A stretch of DNA of 58,841 nucleotides from positions 1-58,841 of the forward strand of contig CACGZX010000002.1 of NCBI GenBank assembly GCA_902577625.1, read 5' to 3'. The stretch comes from an uncultured Pelagibacteraceae bacterium (lineage in GTDB: Bacteria; Pseudomonadota; Alphaproteobacteria; Pelagibacterales; Pelagibacteraceae). The notes below the pieces were generated by a model. That model saw only the letters and a program-made list of their open reading frames with translations. It was not told where the DNA came from and searched no databases. How positions within the stretch are numbered: position 1 is the first letter of the stretch; each line of letters opens with the position of its first letter. Of this stretch, positions 49,538 through 58,841 are shown in pieces. Both the position numbers and the translations under genes were made by a program.

Positions 49538-50712
49538 TGTCTGAAATTTATAATATTGTTGATAAAAAAAAATTAGATGTAGTAAAAAAACCTATTAGTA
49601 AAGCACATGGTCTTCCAAATGAATGTTACACAAGCAAAGAGTACACATTAATTGAAAGAAAAAAACTTTTTGAAGATAAGTGGGTCGTAATAGGCGTTGC
49701 AAGCTCCATACCTAATATTGGTGACATTAAACCTTTTGATCTTTTAGGAATTCCATTGCTTTTAGTAAGAAACAAAAATGATCAAATTAAAGTATTTCAC
49801 AATATTTGCAGTCACAGAGGATCTAAACTTGTTACAGAATTATGTAAAAAAAAAAATATTATAAGATGTCCTTATCATTCATGGTCATACAATTTAGATG
49901 GCAATCTAATAGCCACTCCACATATTGGTGGAATGAATAAACATAAAAGCCCAGGGTTTAAAAATTCTAAAAGCAATTTGAAAGAAATTAGTTCATATGT
50001 GTGGCTAGATTTAATTATGATAAATATTAATGGTAATGAAATATCTTTTGATAAATATATAAAACCACTAGATGATAGATGGTCAAAGTTTTGGCCTAAA
50101 AAAGATAGAAAATTAATAAGACATTCAAATGATTTTGGATATTTCAAACTAGAAGCAAAATGCAATTGGAAATTTGCAATTGAAAATTATTGTGAAAGTT
50201 ATCACCTACCATGGGTTCACCCTGGTCTAAACTCTTATTCTAAGATAGAAGATCATTATCATATCCAAGGTTTACCCAATCGTTTTGCTGGACAAGGCAC
50301 TGTAGTTTATAATCCAAGACTTAAGGGTAAAAATAAATTTCCATGCTTTCCTAATTGGCCAAAAAATAAAGAACATATAGCTGAGTATGTGGCATTATTT
50401 CCAAATGTAATGCTAGGAATACATAAGGATCATTATTATGCTTACTGGTTAGAACCAATTAATCATGAATATACTATAGAACATATGGAATTGTATTACG
50501 TCGGAGAACAAGCAGCTAATTCAAAAAAGTTTAAATCATTAAGGAAACAAAATCATAAATTATGGGAAGATATTCAAAGAGAAGATGTCGACATAATCCA
50601 AAGAATGCAGATTGGAAGAAACTCTCCAGTTTATAATGGTGGAAATTTTTCCCCAATTATGGATAATCCAACACACCATTTTCATAAATGGGTAGCTACG
50701 AACTTGATATAA
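49537..50712 (+). CDS. Rieske non-heme iron oxygenase, quaternary-amine (GbcA/CntA-like) type
   Basis: CSHRGSKL...CPYHSW Rieske cluster, ENYCESYHLPWVHPGL iron site; ATG at 49537 preferred over 49507. Confidence 0.85.
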   Translation: MSEIYNIVDKKKLDVVKKPISKAHGLPNECYTSKEYTLIERKKLFEDKWVVIGVASSIPNIGDIKPFDLLGIPLLLVRNKNDQIKVFHNICSHRGSKLVTELCKKKNIIRCPYHSWSYNLDGNLIATPHIGGMNKHKSPGFKNSKSNLKEISSYVWLDLIMININGNEISFDKYIKPLDDRWSKFWPKKDRKLIRHSNDFGYFKLEAKCNWKFAIENYCESYHLPWVHPGLNSYSKIEDHYHIQGLPNRFAGQGTVVYNPRLKGKNKFPCFPNWPKNKEHIAEYVALFPNVMLGIHKDHYYAYWLEPINHEYTIEHMELYYVGEQAANSKKFKSLRKQNHKLWEDIQREDVDIIQRMQIGRNSPVYNGGNFSPIMDNPTHHFHKWVATNLI

Positions 50713-50716
50713 AATT

Positions 50717-51157
50717 ATGTACAGACCTTTACCAAAAGAATTAACAATAAAAAACTCACCAATAGAGGGATTGGGTCTTTTTACTACTCAAGATATTAAA
50801 GCAAATACTTTTATTGGAGTTACTCATATTAGAGATGAGCAGTTTGAAAACAAATATATAAGAACACCTTTAGGAGGTTTTTATAATCATTCAAATGATC
50901 CTACTGTAATGAGAATGGTTTCCAATATGTTGCCAACTTTAAAATTTGGTGATCCAATTGACACAAAAGCTAAAGCAAAAAGATTTGATGAGAATGATAC
51001 TAATAGAGAAAATATGTATTACAATTTAAGTGAAAAACCTGATGCGAAATATATGTTTATGGTATCAGTTAAAGATATAAAATCTGGCGAAGAGCTTACA
51101 GCTAATTACAATTTATATACATATCCTAAAACTGGTGTTGGCATACAAATGCTTTAA
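50717..51157 (+). CDS. SET-domain protein
   Basis: SPIEGLGLFTTQDIKANTFIG, FYNHSNDPTV, SGEELTANYNLYTY. Confidence 0.8.
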   Translation: MYRPLPKELTIKNSPIEGLGLFTTQDIKANTFIGVTHIRDEQFENKYIRTPLGGFYNHSNDPTVMRMVSNMLPTLKFGDPIDTKAKAKRFDENDTNRENMYYNLSEKPDAKYMFMVSVKDIKSGEELTANYNLYTYPKTGVGIQML

Positions 51158-51161
51158 TTGA

Positions 51162-52397
51162 ATGAAGTTTAATAGAAAAATTAATCCCAATATTAAACAA
51201 AACCAAAATTTCATAACAAAAAAAAGATTAAGAGAGGATGAAATTAATTTTCAGAAACTTAGATCTTATAGGCTGGATAGAGTTAAAAAAGAACTAGAAA
51301 AAAATAATTTAGAAGCTTGTATATTGTTTGATCCTGTAAATATTAGATATGCTTTAGACACCGTTAACATGAGTGTTTACAATATGCACAATCTTACAAG
51401 ATATTGTTTTGTGCCAATAAATGGACCAGTAATACTTTATGAGTATTTTAATTGCGAAATATTGTCCAAAGATTTAAATTTAATTGATGAAATAAGACCT
51501 GCGATAACTTGGGATTATTTTAGCAATGGAGACCAAGCAAGTTCACAATTAAAAAAATGGATTAATGAAATCAAAGATTTATCAAAATCTTATTTTAATA
51601 GTAAAAAAATAGCGATTGACGTTATAAATGGACCAGCGGTAACTGCTTTAAATAAAATTGGCATTGAAGTTGTAGATGCTAAATTAATTCTTGAACAAGC
51701 AAGAGTTATAAAATCTGCCGAAGAGTTAAAATGTATGAAGGCTGCAATTGAAGTTGCTGAAATTGGTGTTGCTAAAATGCGCAATGAATTAAAAGCAGGC
51801 ATGACTGAAGATGAACTTTGGTCTATTTTACACAAAACAAATATAGAGAATGGCGGTGAATGGATAGAATGTAGAATACTTTCATCAGGTGAAAGAACAA
51901 ATCCATGGATGCAAGAAAGTAGCAATAAAGTTATTCAAAGTGGAGAAATAGTTGCATTCGATACTGATATGGTTGGTCCATATGGATATTGTGCTGATAT
52001 ATCAAGAACTTTTGTTGAAGGGCATAGATTTAACAATGAACAAAAACAGTTATATAAAATGGCTACAGATCATATTAATCATAATGCTAGGATAATTAAA
52101 AATGGCTTATCGTTTAAAGAGTTTACCGAGAAATCATGGAAACTTCCTGAAGAATATTATGGTAATAGATATTCATGTGTTGTTCATGGAATAGGTCTTT
52201 GTGATGAGTGGCCACAAATAAAGTACCCAACTGACGGTGGTCAAAGAGAAGGTTTTTTTGAAAAAAATATGACCATAACAATTGAGACATATATTGGTAA
52301 AGTAGGTGGTAAAGAAGGCGTCAAACTAGAACAACAGTACTTAGTTGGTGAAAATAATCTTGAACTGATGTCACATCATCCTTTAGAAGATATTTAA
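51162..52397 (+). CDS. M24 metallopeptidase-fold protein, DddP-like
   Basis: FDPVNIRYALDTVNMSVYNMHN, GGEWIECRILSSGERTNPWMQE, VAFDTDMVGPYGYCADISRT, VVHGIGLCDEWPQIKYP, VKLEQQYLV. Confidence 0.75.
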   Translation: MKFNRKINPNIKQNQNFITKKRLREDEINFQKLRSYRLDRVKKELEKNNLEACILFDPVNIRYALDTVNMSVYNMHNLTRYCFVPINGPVILYEYFNCEILSKDLNLIDEIRPAITWDYFSNGDQASSQLKKWINEIKDLSKSYFNSKKIAIDVINGPAVTALNKIGIEVVDAKLILEQARVIKSAEELKCMKAAIEVAEIGVAKMRNELKAGMTEDELWSILHKTNIENGGEWIECRILSSGERTNPWMQESSNKVIQSGEIVAFDTDMVGPYGYCADISRTFVEGHRFNNEQKQLYKMATDHINHNARIIKNGLSFKEFTEKSWKLPEEYYGNRYSCVVHGIGLCDEWPQIKYPTDGGQREGFFEKNMTITIETYIGKVGGKEGVKLEQQYLVGENNLELMSHHPLEDI

Positions 52398-52804
52398 TGA
52401 AAATAATTTTAATTATGGGATTACCAGGTGCAGGTAAAACAACTTTAGCAAATGAGTTGGCAAAATTAATTGATTGTAAAAGATTAAACGCGGATGAAAT
52501 CAGAAAAGCAGCAAATGATTGGGATTTTTCAGAAGAAGGAAGAAAAAGGCAAGCAAAAAGAATGTCTGATGCAGCTCTTAAAATAAAAAAAGAAGGCAAT
52601 AATGTTATTGCTGATTTTATTTGTCCAACACCAGAAGCAAGAGAATTGTTTCCTGCGGATTACATTATTTGGGTAGATACAATTAAAGAAGGAAGATTTG
52701 AAGATACAAATCAAATGTTTGTAAAACCAGAAAAATTTAATTTTCATGTTACAACACAAGATGCTAAGCTATGGGCATCTAAAATAAAAGAGGATTTAAA
52801 TTAA
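52397..52804 (+). CDS. Small P-loop kinase (adenylylsulfate kinase-like)
   Basis: IILIMGLPGAGKTTLANELA, LNADEIRK, VIADFICPTPEARELF; 135 aa. Confidence 0.75.
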   Translation: MKIILIMGLPGAGKTTLANELAKLIDCKRLNADEIRKAANDWDFSEEGRKRQAKRMSDAALKIKKEGNNVIADFICPTPEARELFPADYIIWVDTIKEGRFEDTNQMFVKPEKFNFHVTTQDAKLWASKIKEDLN

Positions 52805-53178
52805 TGTCTTATCAATGGGATAATAAAAAACCAACAGCGCAAATGTTAGGAAGATGGCAACCTTTTCATGATGGTCACTTCGCTTTATTTGAAGAAATAA
52901 TAAAGAAAACTGGTCAAGTTTGCATTCAGATAAGAGATGTTCAAGGAGTAGATGACAATCCATTTGATTTTGAAACAGTTAAAAAAAAAATAGAAGAAAG
53001 ATTAAATCCAAAATACGAAGGTAGATTTAAAATTATCTTAGTACCTAATATAACTAATATTTGTTATGGTAGAGGTGTTGGTTACAAAATAGAAGAAATA
53101 GTTATGCCCGAGGAAATACAAAAAATTTCAGCAACAAAAATTAGAGCAAAAATGCGAAAGGATGGAGACCTGAAGTGA
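52804..53178 (+). CDS. Cytidylyltransferase/nucleotidyltransferase-like protein
   Basis: GRWQPFHDGHFALFEEII (HxGH-type motif), KISATKIRAKMRKDG. Confidence 0.8.
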   Translation: MSYQWDNKKPTAQMLGRWQPFHDGHFALFEEIIKKTGQVCIQIRDVQGVDDNPFDFETVKKKIEERLNPKYEGRFKIILVPNITNICYGRGVGYKIEEIVMPEEIQKISATKIRAKMRKDGDLK

Positions 53179-54026
53179 ACGAAAGACTTAAGTCTATTGT
53201 AGATTTAGAAAAATATCCTATTCACGACTTAAATTCTCCAAATATTAAAAATTTAGTTAAAAGATGCAAAGAAGAGCTAGATCAATTTAGTTGTTCTACA
53301 ATATCAAATTTTATTTTACCAAAATCTTTAGAAATAATGAATTTAGAATTAGAAAAACAATTAGATCAAGTCTACATGTCTAAAGAAAGTATAAATCCAT
53401 ATTTGTATGCTGAAGATAATCAAAAGTTGCCAAAAGATCATCCAAAAAGAACTTTTATGAATAGATATAATGGTTATTTAAATTCCGATTGTTTTCCTAA
53501 AAATTCTGAAATGAAATATCTATATGAAACAGATGAGTTATTAAAATTTGTATCAGCATGCTTGGGTGTTTCTCCAATTTACAGATGGGCAGACCCTTTA
53601 GCATGCCATGCTTATAATGTTATGAAACCCAAGGGTGTACTTCCTTGGCATTTTGATAGTTGTGAATTCACTTTAAGTATAATGATACAAAAACCTGAAA
53701 AAGGAGGAATATTTGAATACTGCCCCAATATCAGAGAACCGGGCAATGAAAATTTTGATGAAGTTAAAAAAGTTTTAAACGGTGATAGAAAAAGAGTACA
53801 ACAATTAAAACTAGAACCTGGTGATCTTCAAATATTCAAAGGAAGATTTACTTTGCATAGGGTTACAGAAGTTGAAGGTAGAAAATCTAGATACATGTGC
53901 ATTCCAGCTTATGTATTAGATCCTTGGAGAGTTAATACACCAGAACACTCAAAAGCAATATATGGAAAAGTATTACCAATTCATCTTGAAAGAAACATTG
54001 CTAGATCAGATGGCTTAGCAGATTAA
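53175..54026 (+). CDS. 2-oxoglutarate/Fe(II) oxygenase-like protein (ArpA/BesD-like fold family)
   Basis: VLPWHFDSCEFTLSIMIQKPEKGGIFEYCPNIR, LEPGDLQIFKGRFTLHRVTEVEGRKSRYM; HxD...H triad candidate; GTG start. Confidence 0.7.
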   Translation: MNERLKSIVDLEKYPIHDLNSPNIKNLVKRCKEELDQFSCSTISNFILPKSLEIMNLELEKQLDQVYMSKESINPYLYAEDNQKLPKDHPKRTFMNRYNGYLNSDCFPKNSEMKYLYETDELLKFVSACLGVSPIYRWADPLACHAYNVMKPKGVLPWHFDSCEFTLSIMIQKPEKGGIFEYCPNIREPGNENFDEVKKVLNGDRKRVQQLKLEPGDLQIFKGRFTLHRVTEVEGRKSRYMCIPAYVLDPWRVNTPEHSKAIYGKVLPIHLERNIARSDGLAD

Positions 54027-54965
54027 ATGATTAAAAAAATTGCTGTTATTGGGACAGGAGTCATAGGAACTGGGTGGATTATTAGGTGTCTAGCACACAA
54101 TAAGAAGGTTATTGCTTTCGATAAAGATTTAAAATTAGAAAAAAAATTAATTGTTGAAATAAAACGTGCTTGGCCATTTATAAAAAAATTATTCAACAAA
54201 AAAAAACTTAATCTTAAAAATTTTAAATATGTAACCTCTATAGAGGAAGCTGTTAAGGATGCAGATTTTATTCAAGAATGTGCAACTGAAAATTATAAAT
54301 TAAAGATAAATTTAATGAATAATATTAGTAAGAAGGCAAAATCTAACGCAATAATTTCATCAAGCTCATCAGGTTTACTTCCAACTAGAATATATTCTAA
54401 ATGTAAAAATCCTGGACGAGCGATGATAGGTCATCCATTTAATCCTGTTTATCTATGTCCTGGTGTTGAGATTGTTGCAGGAAAAAAAACTAAGAAAAAA
54501 TTTTTAAATAAAGCTAATCAATTTTACAAATCAATTTCTATGAATCCAATCATGGTTAAAAAAGAACTTCCCGGATATCTAGCTGATAGATTACAAGAAG
54601 CCTTATGGCGAGAAGCCTTACATATAATTAACGAAGGTTATGCTACTACTAAAGATTTAGATAGAGCAATAGAAGATGGGCCAGGCTTAAGATGGTCGTT
54701 AATGGGAACTTTTTTAACATTTCATTTAGCTGGAGGTAAGGCAGGAATGAAGCATATGTTAAAACAATTTGGACCTGCGTTAAAATTACCTTGGACTAAA
54801 CTTAAAGCTCCAAAACTTTCTAAAAAATTATCAGCAAGAGTTATTAAAGGCACTAAACAACAAGCAAAAGGCAAATCAGTTTCAAGCATATCTAATATTA
54901 GAGACGAATATTTAGTTAATCTTCAAAAGTTAAGAAAAAAATATGCAGACAAAATAAGAAAATGA
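54027..54965 (+). CDS. 3-hydroxyacyl-CoA dehydrogenase family, carnitine 3-dehydrogenase-like
   Basis: GTGVIGTGWIIRCLAHNKKVIAFD, IISSSSSGLLPTRIY, IGHPFNPVYLCPGVEIV, LADRLQEALWREALHIINEGYATTKDLDRAI, GLRWSLMGTFLTFHLAGG. Confidence 0.82.
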   Translation: MIKKIAVIGTGVIGTGWIIRCLAHNKKVIAFDKDLKLEKKLIVEIKRAWPFIKKLFNKKKLNLKNFKYVTSIEEAVKDADFIQECATENYKLKINLMNNISKKAKSNAIISSSSSGLLPTRIYSKCKNPGRAMIGHPFNPVYLCPGVEIVAGKKTKKKFLNKANQFYKSISMNPIMVKKELPGYLADRLQEALWREALHIINEGYATTKDLDRAIEDGPGLRWSLMGTFLTFHLAGGKAGMKHMLKQFGPALKLPWTKLKAPKLSKKLSARVIKGTKQQAKGKSVSSISNIRDEYLVNLQKLRKKYADKIRK

Positions 54966-54980
54966 TAGTAATAAAATATT

Positions 54981-55754
54981 ATGGTTATTCTGGTCAAAAA
55001 TTTAGGTAATGGAATAAAAAACATAACAATCAATGATCCAAAAACTTATAATTCATTATCTTTTGCAACTTTAAGATCTCTTTTAAATACTTTCAAAAAA
55101 CTTGATAAAGATAGCACTACTAAAGTAATAATTTTAGAAGGCGCTGGAAAAGGTTTTAGCGCGGGTCATAACTTAAAAGAAGTAAAAAGTTTAAAGAAAA
55201 GATCAAAATATCTTAAACTATTTAATCTTTGTTCAAAGTTGATGCTTCAAATAGTTGAAGGAAGAAAACCAGTTATTGCAAAAGTGCATGGAGCTGCTTA
55301 TGCAGCTGGATGTCAATTAGCAACAAGTTGTGATTTAGCTTACAGCACTAAAGATGCTACATTTGCTACACCTGGAGTTAACATTGGATTATTTTGTAGT
55401 ACACCAATGGTTGCTGTTAGTAGAAAAATCAGTAGAAAAAGAATGATGAAAATGCTTTTAACCGGCGAACCTATAAATGCTAATTATGCAAAAGAAATAG
55501 GATTGATTAATGATTGTTTTTCAAAATCAAATCTCAATAAAGAAGTCTTAAAGGTTGCAAAAACAATTGCCTCTAAATCAAATTTAACAATAAAAATTGG
55601 AAAGCAAGCATTTTATAAACAATTAGAAATGCCTTTAAGAAAAGCTTATGTATATACAAGTAAAATGATGACTTTAAACATGATGTCCATAGATGCTCAC
55701 GAGGGAATATCAGCGTTTTTAAATAAGAGAAAACCTAAATGGAAAAATAAATGA
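54981..55754 (+). CDS. Enoyl-CoA hydratase/isomerase family
   Basis: GKGFSAGHNLKE, AKVHGAAYAAGCQLATSCDLAY. Confidence 0.88.
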   Translation: MVILVKNLGNGIKNITINDPKTYNSLSFATLRSLLNTFKKLDKDSTTKVIILEGAGKGFSAGHNLKEVKSLKKRSKYLKLFNLCSKLMLQIVEGRKPVIAKVHGAAYAAGCQLATSCDLAYSTKDATFATPGVNIGLFCSTPMVAVSRKISRKRMMKMLLTGEPINANYAKEIGLINDCFSKSNLNKEVLKVAKTIASKSNLTIKIGKQAFYKQLEMPLRKAYVYTSKMMTLNMMSIDAHEGISAFLNKRKPKWKNK

Positions 55755-56218
55755 GTGATGAACAAATAAAAGAAATTCTTAAAAATTCAAAAACAATTGC
55801 AATGATTGGAGTAAGCTCTGAAAAAAAAGGAGAGGATCCTAAAAATTTAAAAAGAAAACCAGCCAATGTTGTGATGAAATATATGCAGGACTTTGGATAC
55901 AAAGTAATACCCGTTAATCCTTTTGCAAAAGGGGAAGTTATAAATGGAGAAACTGTTGTTGAAAGTTTAGATAAAATTTCTGAAAAAATAGATATAGTCG
56001 ATATATTTCGACCATCAAAAGAAACGCCTGGTTTTGCAAAAGAAGCTGCGAAGATTGGTGCTAAAACCTTGTGGCTACAGTACGGTATTCAGCATGAAGA
56101 AGCTAAAAAAATTTCTGAGAAAGCTAATATAAAATACATAGAAAACAAATGTATTAAACAAGAATATCAAAAGTTGTTTCAAAAATCTAACCCAGTATTT
56201 CCATTACTTAAAAATTAG
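55751..56218 (+). CDS. CoA-binding protein (YccU-like)
   Basis: IAMIGVSSEKKGEDP, PVNPFAKGE, LWLQYGIQHEEA. Confidence 0.85.
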   Translation: MSDEQIKEILKNSKTIAMIGVSSEKKGEDPKNLKRKPANVVMKYMQDFGYKVIPVNPFAKGEVINGETVVESLDKISEKIDIVDIFRPSKETPGFAKEAAKIGAKTLWLQYGIQHEEAKKISEKANIKYIENKCIKQEYQKLFQKSNPVFPLLKN

Positions 56219-56787
56219 TGAAAAGAATTTTATTTTTCATTTTTTTATTTCAATCATCCTTGTTTGCTCAAGATCTAGAAAAAGCATATTTTGCTGGAGG
56301 TTGCTTTTGGTGCATGGAAGAATCGTTTGAAAAATTTAAAGGAGTTTCGAAAGTTATTTCAGGATATTCCGGAGGTTCGACTGAAAATCCTACTTATGAA
56401 GAAGTTACTTACTCCAATACTGGGCATTTCGAAACTATAGAAATAATCTATGATAAAAACATTACAAACTATAATAAAATATTAGATCATTTTTGGATAA
56501 ATATTGATCCTTTTGATGCAGTAGGCCAGTTTTGTGATAAGGGATATAGTTATAGATCTGTTGCTTTTTTTAAAGATGACGAACAAAGAAAATTAATAAA
56601 CAAAAGTAAGAGAAAAATTGAGCAAAAATTTAAAAAAAAAGTAGTAACTTACGTAATAAAATTTGATAAATTCTATAAAGCTGAAGATTATCATCAAGAT
56701 TATTACAGAAAAAAATTTTTGAATTATCTAAGATATAAAAAAGCCTGTGGAAGAGAGAAAAAATTGGATAGTATATGGAGTAAATGA
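56218..56787 (+). CDS. msrA: Peptide methionine sulfoxide reductase with signal peptide
   Basis: YFAGGCFWCMEESFEKFKGV, YSGGSTENPTYEEVTYSNTGHFE; GTG start. Confidence 0.93.
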   Translation: MKRILFFIFLFQSSLFAQDLEKAYFAGGCFWCMEESFEKFKGVSKVISGYSGGSTENPTYEEVTYSNTGHFETIEIIYDKNITNYNKILDHFWINIDPFDAVGQFCDKGYSYRSVAFFKDDEQRKLINKSKRKIEQKFKKKVVTYVIKFDKFYKAEDYHQDYYRKKFLNYLRYKKACGREKKLDSIWSK

Positions 56788-57349
56788 CAAAAATTTTTTT
56801 AATATATGGACATTATAATGAAAAATCATTTAATGCAGCGATAAGAGATACTTTTATTAAAACAGCAAATGAAAATGGAAACGAAGTAGATTGTGTTGAT
56901 TTGTATAAGGAAAAGTTTAATCCAGTTTTTGCAGGTGAAGAACCAGATCATGTTGTAACTGATCACCAAAAAAGAATAGAAAAATCAGATGTAATTGTTT
57001 TAATTGCACCAATTTGGAATTTTAGAATGCCAGCTATCGTTGAAGGTTGGATAGATAAAGTTTTAGCACCACCTTGGGCATTTAAATTTAAAAAGTTATT
57101 TGGAAATTATGGATATCCAATTGGAAATCTTAAAGGAAAAAAAGCGATTGTCTTTTGCACTTATGGATCACCACAATTTGCAATCAGGACTTTTTTTTTA
57201 AATATGCCCACAAAAAGATTGAGAAGAGGTGTGTTTAATATATGTGGAATAACTGATGTAATTTACAAAAGATATTTTGCGGTACCATTTGTCTCAGCAG
57301 AAAAAAGAAAAAAATTTTTAGAAGATGTTAAAAGTACAGCATTGAATTT

Positions 57350-57353
<4 letters not shown>
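56784..57353 (+). CDS. NAD(P)H dehydrogenase (quinone)/flavodoxin-fold reductase
   Basis: FLIYGHYNEKSFNAAIRDTF, VIVLIAPIWNFRMPAIVEGWIDKVLAPPWAFKF. Confidence 0.85.

Positions 57354-58841
<1,488 letters not shown>

Noticed and set aside
49507-50712. Longer Rieske ORF starting MAWSLRGYKIMSEIYN
   Set aside because: The first 10 codons overlap the methyltransferase end; ATG at 49537, overlapping its stop, is the more likely start.
53175-54026. Radical halogenase
   Set aside because: The iron-binding motif retains Asp (HFD), which argues for hydroxylase-type chemistry.

Overview
This is an AT-rich, densely packed alphaproteobacterial window that looks SAR11/Pelagibacter-like, inferred from base composition, very short intergenic gaps and gene content. 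It reads as a C1 and methylated-osmolyte island. Left end: malate-CoA ligase (mtkA, truncated at the window edge, and mtkB) followed by PEP carboxylase, a serine-cycle-type trio. Next comes a TMAO locus: a DUF1989-GcvT fusion matching TMAO demethylase Tdm, divergent from a TmoX-like binding protein, then TmoV/TmoW-like ATPase and fused permease, glpK, gpsA and a Tmm-like flavin monooxygenase. After that: a TRAP transporter, SDR/ALDH/Fe-ADH genes, a GATase with gshA and gshB, fhs, and a four-subunit sarcosine-oxidase-type cluster (soxBDAG). A more ordinary stretch includes purK/purE. It is followed by a poorly characterised dipeptidase/unknown/DUF3726-like operon that ends in an unlisted 53-aa CxxC microprotein. 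Then come a DmdA-related GcvT protein, a MetF-like protein and a second betaine-type SBP/permease. The right end is a very tightly packed operon of about 12.4 kb: bhmT, dimethylglycine dehydrogenase, methyltransferase, Rieske oxygenase, SET protein, DddP-like M24 protein, P-loop kinase, cytidylyltransferase-like protein, 2OG oxygenase, carnitine-dehydrogenase-like protein, enoyl-CoA hydratase and others. A second dimethylglycine-dehydrogenase-like gene is truncated at the right edge. Most notable: the mtkAB-ppc/TMAO linkage, the right-hand operon with its DddP-like and kinase/nucleotidyltransferase/oxygenase core, a bhmT leader with competing stems typical of a translational riboswitch, and strong hairpins directly after all three solute-binding-protein genes. 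No tRNA, rRNA, CRISPR array, IS element or phage gene was recognised. All family calls come from reading the proteins by eye; no searches were run.
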